Assembly: GCF_007993735.1 (NCBI RefSeq)
Contig: NZ_CP042453.1
Span: 372,001-436,000, forward strand
Length of the DNA stretch: 64,000 nt
Reading direction: 5' to 3'
DNA from: Arenimonas daejeonensis
GTDB taxonomy: Bacteria > Pseudomonadota > Gammaproteobacteria > Xanthomonadales > Xanthomonadaceae
Shown: in pieces, positions 36,904 through 46,660 of the stretch
Numbering within the stretch: the stretch's first letter is position 1
Layout of the letters: the number at the start of each line of letters is the position of its first letter
Program-made: the position numbers and the translations under genes
The notes under the pieces: generated by a model
What the model was told of the DNA's origin: nothing
Databases searched by the model: none
Seen by the model: the letters and a program-made list of their open reading frames with translations, nothing else

Positions 36904-37868
36904 CGCTCATAGGCGGACAGCGCGAGCTGCAGCAGGGTACGCGCCTGCTGGCGCAGCGACTCGGGTTCGCTGACTTCGGCGTCGGCGCCGTAGCGCAGCA
37001 CGTCCATCAGCAGTTCCTTGGCGTGGCTGTAGGGCAGCTTCAGCTCGTAGCGGCCATCGGGCAGGAAGCGGCCCTCCTGCTTGGAATGCCAGTGCTCGTC
37101 CGCGACCCAGCGCGCGGCCTTGGCCGAAAACACGATCGTGGCCACGCCTTTCGGCGTGCCGGAGAAGATGCCGTAACTCGAGGCCAGGTGCTGGTTGAGT
37201 TCGGTGTCTGGCAGGTCGCGTGCGGCGCCCTCCAGCAGTTTCGCGTGCTGGATGCGGTCCACGGAAAAGCTGCGCAGGCCTTCGCGCTCGTGGTCCCAGG
37301 CGTCCAGGTACCAGTTGTCCTTGTAATGGGTCAGCCGCTGTGGCGACACCTTGCGGTGGGTACGTTCGTTGGTGGACCGCGCCAGGTAGTCGAACTCGAG
37401 CTGCCGGCGCTCCAGCACGGCGCTGGCGACAAGCCTGAACGCGAGTTCGTCGCGCCGGCGCACGCCGCTGGCGATCACGCGCACGCGTTCCACCGGCCAG
37501 CGTTTGCCGCCGGCCTGCTGGGCCAGCAGCGACTCGATGCGGCCCTTGAGCGGCGCCAGCGCGCTCGACAGCACGCCCTGGCCGGTGCGGTCGAGCAGCT
37601 GGTGCGCGGCCAGCAGGGCGTGCAGTTCGTCGGAATTGAGCCACAGGCCAGGAAGTTCGAAACGTTCCGCCTCTTTTTCGTCGTAGCGGATGCTGCCCTC
37701 GCCTTCGCTCTCGACCGGCGCGCCCAACGCGTCGCGCAGGAAGGCGATGTCGCGGTAGAGGGTGGCGCGCGAGCAGGCCAGCTCCTCCATCAGCCCCTTG
37801 ATAGAGACCGGATAACGCGCGGTCTTCAGGCTGCGGTGCAGGGCGAGGATGCGCTCGTAGCGGTCCAT
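36900..37868 (-). CDS. WYL-domain transcriptional regulator
   Basis: The 322-residue protein has an N-terminal winged helix (about 1-60: MDRYERILALHRSLKTARYP, CSRATLYRDIAFLRDALG), central WYL domain (NWYLDAWDHEREGLRSFSVD) and WCX C-terminal domain ending LLQLALSAYER. Such regulators sense nucleotides or nucleic acids and often control defence or DNA-repair genes. Here the only co-transcribed partner is the patatin gene, which overlaps it by 4 bp, a patatin-WYL pair worth noting. Confidence 0.9.
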   Translation of the reverse strand: MDRYERILALHRSLKTARYPVSIKGLMEELACSRATLYRDIAFLRDALGAPVESEGEGSIRYDEKEAERFELPGLWLNSDELHALLAAHQLLDRTGQGVLSSALAPLKGRIESLLAQQAGGKRWPVERVRVIASGVRRRDELAFRLVASAVLERRQLEFDYLARSTNERTHRKVSPQRLTHYKDNWYLDAWDHEREGLRSFSVDRIQHAKLLEGAARDLPDTELNQHLASSYGIFSGTPKGVATIVFSAKAARWVADEHWHSKQEGRFLPDGRYELKLPYSHAKELLMDVLRYGADAEVSEPESLRQQARTLLQLALSAYER

Positions 37869-37945
37869 GGAGTGTCCGGAAGGGTCGCGAAGATACGATT
37901 AGAATGGCACCCCTCGACCGCGTTCCAACTGCCCGGGAGATCCGC

Positions 37946-38566
37946 ATGACCCGCACGACCGCACGCCTCGCCCTTTTCCTCGCCGCCCTGCTGCTGGCCG
38001 GGCCCGCCAGTGCCGACGCCCGCGCCGACCTCAAGGCCGCCTACGAGAAGTTCATCGCCGCCACCAGCTTCCGCGCCACGATGACCGACCTGGAGACCGG
38101 CCGGACCGTCAACCAGATCGAGTTCGTGGCCCCGGACCGTTTCGCCATCACCATCGAGGGCGGAATGCGCCAGGTGGTGATCGGCCGGACCATGCACATG
38201 AACATCGGCGGCCGCACGATGTCCATGCCGCTGCCCGAGCAGATCAACCCCAGCCAGTACCGCAACCAGAAGGCCCTGGACGACCTCACGCAGGACATCG
38301 TCGTCACCCGCCGGCCGGACTCCAGCGAGGCAGGCGAACCGGCCAGCGTCTTCCACTTCGCGTCCACCGCCGACGGCAAACCCACCGAGACCCTGACCTG
38401 GGTGTCCAAGGCCAGCGGCCTGCCGATCCAGATCCAGACCAACGGCGGCGACGGAAGCAAGAACTACCGCTACCAGATCCGCTACCGGGACTTCAACGAC
38501 CCGTCCATCGTGATCTCGGCGCCGGGCGCGCCCGCCGCTCCGGCGACCCAGCCCAGGGCGCTGTAG
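37946..38566 (+). CDS. Exported LolA-like protein of unknown function
   Basis: The 206-residue protein has a signal peptide (RLALFLAALLLAGPASADA) and a body with ATSFRATMTDLETGRTVNQI, EFVAPDRFAITIEGGMRQVV and TLTWVSKASGLPIQIQTNGG, the strand pattern of LolA/LppX-type lipid-binding half-barrels. It ends in an Ala/Pro tail. Divergent from the WYL gene. Lipid-carrier function is a structural guess only. Confidence 0.65.
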   Translation: MTRTTARLALFLAALLLAGPASADARADLKAAYEKFIAATSFRATMTDLETGRTVNQIEFVAPDRFAITIEGGMRQVVIGRTMHMNIGGRTMSMPLPEQINPSQYRNQKALDDLTQDIVVTRRPDSSEAGEPASVFHFASTADGKPTETLTWVSKASGLPIQIQTNGGDGSKNYRYQIRYRDFNDPSIVISAPGAPAAPATQPRAL

Positions 38567-38600
38567 GCAGACCTCGCGGGATCGCGCCGCGCCCGGCACA

Positions 38601-41538
38601 ATGCCGGGCATGCGCGAGCCCGATCTCGACCTGCAGGCCCCGGTAGGCGACGAGGTCAAGCAGACCACCTGTTACATGTGCGCCTGCCGGTGCGGCATCA
38701 ACGTGCACCTGCGCGAGGGTCGCATCCGCTACATCGAGGGCAATCCGGCGCACCCGGTGAACCGCGGCGTGCTCTGCGCCAAGGGTTCGGCCGGCATCAT
38801 GCAGCACTATTCGCCGGCGCGGCTGGACAAGCCGCTGCTGCGGGTGGGTGAACGCGGCGAAGGCAAATTCCGCGAGATCGAATGGGACGAGGCGCTGGCG
38901 CTGGCCGCCGGCTGGCTGCGCGAGACCCGTGAACGTGATCCCGACCACCTGGCCTTCTTCACCGGCCGCGACCAGTCGCAGGCGCTGACCGGCTGGTGGG
39001 CGCAGCAGTACGGCACCATCAACTACGCGGCGCATGGCGGCTTCTGCTCGGTGAACATGGCGGCAGGCGGGCTGTATACGCTCGGCGGCAGCTTCTGGGA
39101 GTTCGGCGAGCCGGACTGGGAACACGCGAAGTACCTGATGCTGTGGGGCGTGGCCGAAGACCACGATTCCAACCCGATCAAGCTGGGCCTGGGGCACATG
39201 AAGGGCCGCGGCGCCAAGGTCGTGGCGGTGAATCCGGTGCGCAGCGGTTACGGTGCCATCGCCGATGAGTGGATCGGCATCCGGCCGGGCACCGACGGGC
39301 TGTTCGCGTTCGCGCTGGCGCATGAACTGCTGAAGGCCGACAAGATCGATCTCGATTACCCGGTGCGCTATACGAATGCGCATTGGCTGGTGGTGCAGGA
39401 CCCCGGCGGCGCGGATGACGGACTGTTCGCGCGGGATGCCGATGGCCGCGCACTGTGCGGCCTGTCTCCTCCCCCTGCTGGCAGGGGGAGGCCGGGAGGG
39501 GTGGAACTTCGGAGCCTTATGGCAAGGACCCACCCCTCCCCAACCCTCCCCTGCAAGCAGGGGAGGGAGTCATAGGACTTGCGGAAAGCGCCGGAATCTC
39601 CCCCGCCATCGTCGGCGAGTTCGTGCTGCCCGACGGCCGCCGCGCGGTGCCCGCCTTCCAGCTGATGGCGCAGCGTTACCTCGACCCGCAGTACGCGCCC
39701 GAGGCCGTGGCCGAACGCTGCGGCGTGCCTGCCGACACCATCCGCCGCATCGCCCGCGAACTCGCATCCGCCGCGTTCGACGAACCCGTGGTGCTGGACC
39801 AGCCCTGGACCGACAGCCACGGCCGCGTGCACGAGAAGATGATCGGCCGCCCGGTCGCCTTCCACGCCATGCGCGGCATCAGCGCGCACAGCAACGGTTT
39901 CCACACCTGCCGCGCGCTGCACCTGCTGCAGCTGCTGCTGGGCGCGGTGGATACGCCGGGCAGTTTCCGTTACCAGCCGCCGTTCCCGCGGCCGATCCCG
40001 CCGGCGAACCGGCCGGGCAGGACGCGGCTGGCCAACGGCGCGCTCGATGCGCCGCCACTGGGTTTCATCCATGGCCCCGAAGATCTGCTGGTGGACGCGG
40101 ACGGGCAGCCGCGACGGCTGGACCACGCCTATTCCTGGCGTTACCCCCTGGCCGTGCACGGCATGCTGCACACGGTGATCCGCAACGCCTGGGCGGCGGA
40201 TCCAAAACCGGTGGACCTGTTGTTCCTGTTCATGGCCAACATGAGCTGGAACTCGGCGATGAACACCGCGCAGACCATGCAGTGGCTGACCGACAAGGGC
40301 GCCGACGGCGAATACCGCATCCCGAAGATCATCTATTCGGATGCGTATTCGAGCGAGATGGTGGCGTACGCCGACCTGGTGCTTCCGGACACGACCTACC
40401 TCGAACGGTTCGACGCGATTTCGCTGCTGGATCGCCCGATCTCCGATGCCGACCGCGCGGCCGATGCGATCCGCCATCCGGTTCTGGACGCCGGTGCGCA
40501 ACGTGAAGGGCGCGACGTGCGCGGGTTCCAGAGCGTGCTGCTGGACCTGGGCGCCCGCATCGGCCTGCCGGCGCTGGTGGATGAGGACGGGTCGCCACGT
40601 TACGCCGACTACGCCGACTACCTGCGGTCAACCATGAACGCGCGCCCGGTGTCGGCCTGCTGGCCGGTTGGCGCGGCGACGGTTCGCTGCATGGCAAGGG
40701 CCCGCCGAATCCGGCCCAGCTCGACCGCTATCGCGAGAACGGCGGTTTCTGGACCGCGGAAGTCCCGGCGTCCGCGCGTTATTTCAAGATGGCCAACCAC
40801 GATTACCTGCACTGGTCGCAGGGCATGGGCTTCATCGCCAAGGCTGAGCCGGTGGTGCTGCAACTGTATTCGGAGACACTGCAGAAGTTCCGGCTCGCGG
40901 CGTTGGGACACGGACCCGTGCAGCCGCCGGATGCCGAACGCGAGCGTGTGGCCGCCTATTTCGACCCGCTGCCGATCTGGTACGAACCCTTCGAGGGCGC
41001 GCAGCTGGAAAGCACGCGTTTCCCGCTGAGCGCGGTGACCCAGCGCCCGCCCTTCATGTACCACGCCTGGGGCTCCCAGAACGCGTGGCTGCGGCAGATC
41101 ACCGCGCGCAACTTCCTGTACCTGCATCCAGACACCGCCGCGCGGCACGGCCTGGCGGACGACGACTGGGTGCACGTGGATTCGCACCACGGACGCATCA
41201 CCGTGCAATGCCGGCTGGCCGGCAACGTGCAGCCGGACACGGTGTGGACCTGGAACGCGATCGGAAAACGCCGCGGCGCCTGGAAACTTTCCGCCGACGC
41301 GCCCGAGAGTGCGAAGGGTTTCCTGCTCAATCATCTGATTTCCGACGTGCTGCCCAGGAACGACTACGCCAATGCCGACCCGGTCACCGGCCAGGCGGCG
41401 TGGTTCGACCTGCGCGTGGCGATCCACAAGGCCGAGGCAGGCGAAGTCTCGCTGCCGCAGTTCGCGCCGCTGGATGCAAACCCCGCGCCGGATTCCCCGC
41501 TGCGTTACGGCGCACAATTCCGCAAGACCGGCCGATGA
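38601..41538 (+). CDS. soeA: SoeA-type molybdopterin oxidoreductase, interrupted by a repeat and a frameshift
   Basis: Large catalytic subunit, complex iron-sulfur molybdoenzyme family. TTCYMCACRCGINVHLREGR binds the proximal 4Fe-4S cluster, then GNPAHPVNRGVLCAKGSAGI, FFTGRDQSQALTGWWAQQYG and AAHGGFCSVNMAAGGLY. There is no Tat signal, as in cytoplasmic SoeABC sulfite dehydrogenases, which these motifs resemble most. A 116-bp palindromic repeat (39461-39576) splits the gene after DADGRALCG, shifting the frame by +2. A second break near 40645 lacks one C. The molybdopterin-binding C-terminus (FMYHAWGSQNAWLRQITARN) is present. The copy as given is inactive. Confidence 0.75.
39461..39576. repeat. 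116-bp palindromic repeat inserted in soeA
   Basis: The insert contains CTCCCCCTGCTGGCAGGGGG-type and CCCTCCCCTGCAAGCAGGGG-type hairpins at its two ends and CCGGGAGGGGTGG/CCACCCCTCCCC complementarity between them. Removing it restores ALCG-LAESAGIS in one frame. Similar C/G-rich palindromes are usually intergenic in xanthomonads. Confidence 0.75.
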
Positions 41539-41569
41539 ACATCACCCCGATCGTCGGCCAAGGAAACCC

Positions 41570-42325
41570 ATGACCACCCTGCCGCCGCCATCGAAGAAGA
41601 AACTCGGCCTGGTGATCGACCTCGACACCTGCGTCGGCTGCCATGCCTGCGCCGTGTCGTGCAAGGAATGGAACGCGGGCGGCGTCGCCGGCCCGCTGAC
41701 CGACGAGAACGCCTACGGCAAGGATCCGTTCGGCGTCTGGTTCAACCGCGTGCACTCGTACGAAGTCGCGGCCACGGACGCCCAGCCCGCGACCACCCTG
41801 CACTTCCCGCGCAGCTGCCTGCACTGCGAAACGCCCGCCTGCGTCACCGTCTGCCCGACCGGCGCCAGCTACAAACGTGCCGAGGACGGCATCGTGCTGG
41901 TGGACGAGGACAAGTGCATCGGCTGCAAGCTCTGCAGTTGGGCCTGCCCCTACGGCGCGCGCGAATACAGCGCGGTCGAAGGCGTGATGAAGAAGTGCAC
42001 GCTGTGCGTGGACCGCATCTACAACGAATCGATTCCCGAGGAATCGCGGCAGCCGGCCTGCGTGCAGGCCTGCCCGACCAAGGCGCGCCATTTCGGCGAC
42101 CTGGGCGATCCGGATTCAAAAGTGTCGCAGCTGGTGGCGCAACGCGGTGGCGTGGCGCTGATGCCCGAGCTGGGTTATGCGCCGGTGAACCGTTACCTGC
42201 CGCAGCGTCCGCGCCGTGCCGGCGAAACTTCGACGCCCAAGGCATCGGCCGCTCCCGACGAAAAACTCGACACCACCCAACTCAACCCGCTGCTGCGCTG
42301 GCTCGACCGCGCCCTGAGCCGCTGA
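41570..42325 (+). CDS. soeB: SoeB/DmsB-type 4Fe-4S ferredoxin subunit
   Basis: The 251-residue electron-transfer subunit has four cysteine clusters: CVGCHACAVSCKEW, CLHCETPACVTVCPTGA, CIGCKLCSWACPYGA with CTLCVDR, and CVQACPTKA. It passes electrons between the molybdenum subunit and the membrane subunit. The ATG follows CAAGG, 31 bases behind soeA. Intact. Confidence 0.85.
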   Translation: MTTLPPPSKKKLGLVIDLDTCVGCHACAVSCKEWNAGGVAGPLTDENAYGKDPFGVWFNRVHSYEVAATDAQPATTLHFPRSCLHCETPACVTVCPTGASYKRAEDGIVLVDEDKCIGCKLCSWACPYGAREYSAVEGVMKKCTLCVDRIYNESIPEESRQPACVQACPTKARHFGDLGDPDSKVSQLVAQRGGVALMPELGYAPVNRYLPQRPRRAGETSTPKASAAPDEKLDTTQLNPLLRWLDRALSR

Positions 42326-42326
42326 C

Positions 42327-43293
42327 ATGCATCCCGCCTTTTCCGTCCTGTTCTTCACCACCCTGTCCGGCGCGGGTTACGGGCTGCTGGTCTGGCTGTG
42401 CGTGGTGACGCTACCGCTGCGCGACAACGCGCTCTACGGCAACGGCGCGGTTTTCCTGCTGGCGCAGCTGGCGCTGGCGGCGTTGCTGGTGTCGGCCGGC
42501 CTGCTCAGCTCGCTCGGGCATCTTGGCCAGCCGCAGCGGGCCTGGCGGGCATTTTCCCAGTGGCGCAGCTCCTGGCTTTCGCGCGAAGGCGTGCTGGCCG
42601 TGGCGACCTTCGTCCCGATGGGGCTGCTGGCCTGGGCGCTGACGCGACCGTGGCGGGTGCCGTCGGGTGGCTCGGCGCTGGGCGAGCTGGGAACCGCCAG
42701 CCTGGTCGCCGCGGCCGTCGGCGCGGTGCTCACCGTGGTCTGCACCGCCATGATCTATGCCTCGCTCAAGCCCATCCCCGCCTGGCGCCATGCGCTGGTG
42801 GTGCCGGCCTACCCTGGTGTTCGCGCTGCTGACCGGGCTGCTGCTGCACGCGGCCGCGCTGCCGCTCGCCGGCGGTACCGCTCCGCCGCAGATGCTGGCG
42901 ATCCTGGCCACGCTGGCGGTCATCGCCGGCATCACCAAGCTGGCCTACTGGCAGGCGATCGACCGGCAGCCCCTGACGGCTTCCCGCGCCAGCGCGCTGG
43001 GCCTGCCCGCGGATCGCCAGGCCACGGTGTTCGAACGCCCGCACACCGAAGCCAACTACCTGACCCGCGAGATGGGCTTCGTGTTGGCGCGAAAGCACTC
43101 GCGCAAGCTGCGTGCGATCTCGCTGCTGCTGTTCGGGCTGCTGCCGCTGCTGGCCTGCGCACTGGCCTGGACGGCGCCGGGCTTCGCGACGGCTGCCATC
43201 GCCATCGCTGCGCTGTGCGGGCTGCTGGGTGCTTTGGTCGAACGCTGGCTGTTCTTCGCCGAAGCCAAGCACCTCGTCACCCTTTACTACTGA
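42327..43293 (+). CDS. soeC: SoeC/DmsC-type membrane anchor subunit (one frameshift)
   Basis: Membrane quinone-reacting subunit with about eight hydrophobic segments. It starts MHPAFSVLFFTTLSGAGYGL and LSSLGHLGQPQRAWRAFSQW, the DmsC-family text. The frame breaks near 42812 (CCTACCCTGGTG), after HALVVPAY, and resumes LVFALLTGLLLHAAALPLAG to YLTREMGFVLARKHSRKLR, ending EAKHLVTLYY. It follows soeB after 1 base, so the three genes are one operon. Confidence 0.82.
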
Positions 43294-43303
43294 GCCAAAA
43301 AAG

Positions 43304-43366
43304 GGGACGGAGGTATTTAACGTTTCAATCTCCTGCTTGAAACGTTAAATACCTCCGTCCCTTTTT
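43304..43366. repeat. Perfect 25-bp palindrome with T run
   Basis: Arms 43304-43328 and 43337-43361 are exact complements (GGGACGGAGGTATTTAACG...), loop TCTCCTGC, followed by TTTTT. Outside it, GAGCCAAAA and TTTTGGCTC add a second stem. It sits between the convergent soeC and hemC genes and probably terminates both. Confidence 0.85.
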
Positions 43367-43379
43367 CTGAGCTTTTGGC

Positions 43380-44288
43380 TCAGGGCAACAGGGCGTCGGC
43401 GCCGCGGGCCACCAGCATGTCGGCGACCTGTTCGCCCAGTTTTTCGGGTTCGCTCATCGGGCCGCTGGCGTAACCGCGCACGGTCTTGCCCGTTTTCGCG
43501 TCGCCGACCAGGCCTTCGAGCGACATCCGTTCCTTGTTGAGGGTCGCGTAGGCGGCGATCGGAACGTGGCAGCTGCCGCCCAGCGCACGGGTCATCGCCC
43601 GCTCGGCACTGACGCAGGCGCGGGTCGGTCCGTGGTCGAGCACGGCCAGCAGGTCGCGCACGGCGGCATCACCCTGTCTGCATTCGACCGTCACCGCACC
43701 TTGCGCCGCGGCGGGGATGAAACGCGGCGCGGTCAGGCGCTCGCGGATGCGGTCGCCCATGCCGAGCCGCTCAAGACCGGCGCAGGCCAGCACGATGGCG
43801 TCGTAGTCGCCGGCGTCGAGCTTGGCGAGGCGCGTATTGACGTTGCCGCGCAGGTCGGCCAATTCCAGGTCGGGACGGTGCGCACGCAGCAGCGCCTGGC
43901 GTCGCAGCGACGAGGTACCGACGCGGGCACCGAACGGCAACTCCTCGAAGGCTTCGTACTTCACCGACACGAAAGCGTCGAAAGGATCGGCGCGCTCGAG
44001 GATGGCCGCCAGCTCGAACGGGCCGTCGAGCTCCATCGGCACGTCCTTGAGCGAATGTACGGCGGCGTCGGCCCGGCCTTCGAGCATGGCCACCTCGAGC
44101 TCCTTCAGGAACAGGCCCTTGCCACCGATCTCCACCAGCGGCTGGTCGATGGCCTGGTCGCCGCGCGTGGTCATCGGCACCAGCACAACCTCCAGACCCG
44201 GGTGCGCCTCGCGCAGCTTCGCGGCGACATGTTCGGTCTGCCAGAGCGCGAGTGCGCTCTCGCGGGTGGCCAGGCGGATGGTCGGCAT
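43380..44288 (-). CDS. hemC: Porphobilinogen deaminase (hydroxymethylbilane synthase)
   Basis: Polymerises four porphobilinogens in heme synthesis. The 302-residue protein has [89 protein letters not shown], and [15 protein letters not shown] with the cofactor-binding Cys. Complete. It lies 11 bases behind the AlgR-like gene, the same pairing as in Pseudomonas. Confidence 0.96.
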   Translation of the reverse strand: MPTIRLATRESALALWQTEHVAAKLREAHPGLEVVLVPMTTRGDQAIDQPLVEIGGKGLFLKELEVAMLEGRADAAVHSLKDVPMELDGPFELAAILERADPFDAFVSVKYEAFEELPFGARVGTSSLRRQALLRAHRPDLELADLRGNVNTRLAKLDAGDYDAIVLACAGLERLGMGDRIRERLTAPRFIPAAAQGAVTVECRQGDAAVRDLLAVLDHGPTRACVSAERAMTRALGGSCHVPIAAYATLNKERMSLEGLVGDAKTGKTVRGYASGPMSEPEKLGEQVADMLVARGADALLP

Positions 44289-44299
44289 GCGGTGTCCCC

Positions 44300-45034
44300 T
44301 CAGAGATGTTTCAGGCGTTCGCGCAGCAGCGGCAGGCAGCGGCGGCTGACCTCCAGCGGGCCGCCGCCGTGGCGCAGGATGGCGTGCACCTGGCCGTCGG
44401 TGCAGCGCTTGAGTTCGGCGAACTCGTCGCTGGCGACCAGGCAGTTGCGGTGGATGCGGATGAAGCGGTCGGCGAACTCGTGTTCGAGCGACTTCAGCGA
44501 TTCCTCGATCAGGTCTTCGCCGCGCGCGTGATGCACGACCACGTATTTTTCCTCGGCCTGCAGGTAGTGGATGTCCACCACCGGGATCAGGCGCAGGCTG
44601 CCGCGCAGGCGCGCACTGAGATGACTGCGGCGGCGCTCGGGGCCGGAGGGCGGCAGCATCGGCAGTTCCTGCGCGGCCCGCTGCCGGCGCGCGCGCTCCA
44701 GCGCCTCGGCCAGGCGTTCGGGCCGCACGGGTTTGACCAGGTAGTCGACCGCGGCGGCCTCGAACGCCGCCAGCGCGTGCTGGTCGAAGGCGGTGCAGAA
44801 CACCAGCGCCGGCGGCGAGGCCAGCCCGGCCAGGTGCTGCGCGGCCTCCAGGCCGTCCATCACCGGCATGGCGATGTCGAGCAGCACCACGTCCACGCCC
44901 AGCGATTCGGCCATTTCCACCGCTTCGCGGCCGTTGCCGGCCTCGCCGGCGATCTCGTGGCCGCCCAGTTCCCGCACCAGGGCGGCCAGGCGCTGGCGGG
45001 CGAGCGGTTCGTCGTCGACCAGGAGCAGTTTCAT
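44300..45034 (-). CDS. algR: LytTR-family response regulator, AlgR-like
   Basis: The 244-residue protein has an N-terminal receiver ([20 protein letters not shown]; phospho-acceptor Asp in [13 protein letters not shown]; Lys in [11 protein letters not shown]) and a LytTR DNA-binding domain ([35 protein letters not shown]). It resembles AlgR, which controls exopolysaccharide and pili in pseudomonads. The usual kinase gene (algZ) is not beside it: an esterase gene is, so its signal partner is elsewhere. Confidence 0.88.
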   Translation of the reverse strand: MKLLLVDDEPLARQRLAALVRELGGHEIAGEAGNGREAVEMAESLGVDVVLLDIAMPVMDGLEAAQHLAGLASPPALVFCTAFDQHALAAFEAAAVDYLVKPVRPERLAEALERARRQRAAQELPMLPPSGPERRRSHLSARLRGSLRLIPVVDIHYLQAEEKYVVVHHARGEDLIEESLKSLEHEFADRFIRIHRNCLVASDEFAELKRCTDGQVHAILRHGGGPLEVSRRCLPLLRERLKHL

Positions 45035-45055
45035 GGCGGGCAGTATGCCCCGCGA

Positions 45056-45736
45056 TCAGCCGGCCAGGAAACGCTGCTGCAGCCATTCGCCGAGGTCGCG
45101 GATCTCCTCGGCGCAGACGCTGTGCGGCATGGCGTAGCTGCGCCAGTCCACCGACACGCCCAGGCCGCGCATCAGGTCGCGGCTGCGGGCGCCCAGGCCT
45201 TCGGGCACCACCGGGTCGAGCTGGCCGTGCGCCATGAACACCGGCGTGGCCTTGCCGGCGGGCGTGGTTTCGACGGCGGTCGTGTCGGCCATCGGCAGGT
45301 AGGTCGAGAGCGCGACGATGCCGGCGACGCCAGCCTCGCGGCGCAGGCCGGCGGCCAGGGCGATGGCGCCGCCCTGGGAAAACCCGGCCAGCAGGATGCG
45401 CTGGTTCGGAATTCCGCGCAGGTTCTCGCGCGCGATCAGGGCCTCGACCTGGGCGATGGATTCGCGCACGCCCTGTTCGTCGGCGCGCTGTTCGATCGAC
45501 AGGTCGCGGATGTCGTACCAGGCGCGCATGCGCGCACCGTTGTTGATGGTGACCGCGCGCACCGGCGCATGCGGGAACACAAAACGGATCTGCGGCCAGC
45601 CGGCGCGCAGCAGTTCGGGCACGATCGGCGCGAAGTCATGGCCGTCGGCACCCAGACCATGCAGCCAGACGATGGACCAGCGCGGCTCGGGGCCGGTTTC
45701 GCGTTCGACGGTTTCCAGCAGGGTCATCGTGGGCAC
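45056..45736 (-). CDS. Carboxylesterase/phospholipase-type hydrolase
   Basis: The 226-residue protein has [55 protein letters not shown] (nucleophile Ser in GFSQG), [14 protein letters not shown] (Asp) and [13 protein letters not shown] (His). Family is the small cytosolic carboxylesterases (acyl-protein-thioesterase-like). The triad is complete. A second ATG nine bases downstream could be the true start. Confidence 0.9.
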   Translation of the reverse strand: MPTMTLLETVERETGPEPRWSIVWLHGLGADGHDFAPIVPELLRAGWPQIRFVFPHAPVRAVTINNGARMRAWYDIRDLSIEQRADEQGVRESIAQVEALIARENLRGIPNQRILLAGFSQGGAIALAAGLRREAGVAGIVALSTYLPMADTTAVETTPAGKATPVFMAHGQLDPVVPEGLGARSRDLMRGLGVSVDWRSYAMPHSVCAEEIRDLGEWLQQRFLAG

Positions 45737-45777
45737 ACTCGGCGGGGCGAGCCGGCATTATGCCCAGCGCGCCGCGT

Positions 45778-46326
45778 TCATTGTGCCCAGTGCAGCTCCG
45801 GCGCCAGTGCGTCGAGCGCGAATCCCGCCACGCCGGCCTGCCGCGCGATGCGCGATGCACAGGCCTGGCCCAGACGCGAAAGCCCGACATCGGTGGCCGC
45901 CAGCCGCAAGTCGCCACGGGCATCGGCGACCACGTGCAGGCGCAGCGCGCAGGCATGCCATTGCGGCGCGATGCGGCGTTTTCCGGACCAGAACCGTCGC
46001 CAGGAGGAAGCGCTTTCGGCCTGCACCGGCAAGCGCGACAACAGTCGTTCCCAGGCATGGAAATCGCTGTCGGGCAGCAGGTAGAGACGCCAGCAACCGG
46101 TGCCGGCTTCGTCGAAGAAATGCAGGGCTTCGCTGGGGCCGTCGCTGTCGAGCCGGACCTGGGCCAGCAGCCGCTGCGCGCGGCTCCAGCCGGACAGCAG
46201 GTGCGGATCGGCGGCGCCGTGCAGGCAGAGCAGCGGGCCGAGTGCGCTCAGCGCTTCGGGCGGGCAGGCACCGATGCCGACGGCAGGGGCACCCGCGGGG
46301 TCGTTCGCGGCCAAGAGCGGCGACAT
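45778..46326 (-). CDS. Unknown protein next to hemP
   Basis: The 182-residue soluble protein reads MSPLLAANDPAGAPAVGIGA, GCWRLYLLPDSDFHAWERLL and WRRFWSGKRRIAPQWHACAL, with many Trp and Arg. I do not recognise a family. It lies 67 bases downstream of hemP on the same strand, behind the only Fur box in the area, so an iron- or heme-linked role is plausible from context alone. Confidence 0.6.
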   Translation of the reverse strand: MSPLLAANDPAGAPAVGIGACPPEALSALGPLLCLHGAADPHLLSGWSRAQRLLAQVRLDSDGPSEALHFFDEAGTGCWRLYLLPDSDFHAWERLLSRLPVQAESASSWRRFWSGKRRIAPQWHACALRLHVVADARGDLRLAATDVGLSRLGQACASRIARQAGVAGFALDALAPELHWAQ

Positions 46327-46393
46327 GTCGATTCCAGGGCTGGCCGGCGGAGCTGGCGGCCGGAACTCCGGCGGGCGGGCGACCGGGAAGGGG

Positions 46394-46597
46394 TTATTTG
46401 ACGAGGATGAGCTTGTCGTTGCGGGTGTGGCGCAGCCGATAGACCTGGCCGGCGTGGCGGATCAGCACCTCACGGCCGCCGCGCATCAGCTCGTGGCTGT
46501 CGAATTCGGCCTGTTTCGCCGGGTCGGCGAGTGCTGCGGGGCTGACTGAAGCGGCAGCCGGCAGGGTCGGAACGGGCGGGGCATGCAGGGCGGCCAT
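46394..46597 (-). CDS. hemP: Hemin uptake protein HemP
   Basis: The 67-residue protein has the conserved end SHELMRGGREVLIRHAGQVY and LRHTRNDKLILVK, the HemP signature. In related bacteria HemP/HmuP is needed for expression of heme uptake genes under iron limitation. A Fur box lies 30-50 bases upstream. Confidence 0.92.
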   Translation of the reverse strand: MAALHAPPVPTLPAAASVSPAALADPAKQAEFDSHELMRGGREVLIRHAGQVYRLRHTRNDKLILVK

Positions 46598-46626
46598 GGC
46601 GGTGTCCGGGTGGGTCCGAACTTGAT

Positions 46627-46645
46627 GATAATGATTCGCATTTGC
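46627..46645. promoter_or_regulatory. Fur box upstream of hemP
   Basis: GATAATGATTCGCATTTGC matches the 19-bp Fur consensus at 14 positions, including all of the left half. It lies between the TonB-like gene end and the hemP start, consistent with iron repression of hemP. Confidence 0.8.
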
Positions 46646-46660
46646 GAGTCAAGCCCTTCC

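Noticed and set aside
38601-43293. The molybdoenzyme trio as a periplasmic DMSO reductase
   Set aside because: The large subunit has no Tat signal, and its TTCYMCACRCGI and GRDQSQ blocks resemble the cytoplasmic SoeA type more. A different oxyanion or sulfur substrate remains possible.
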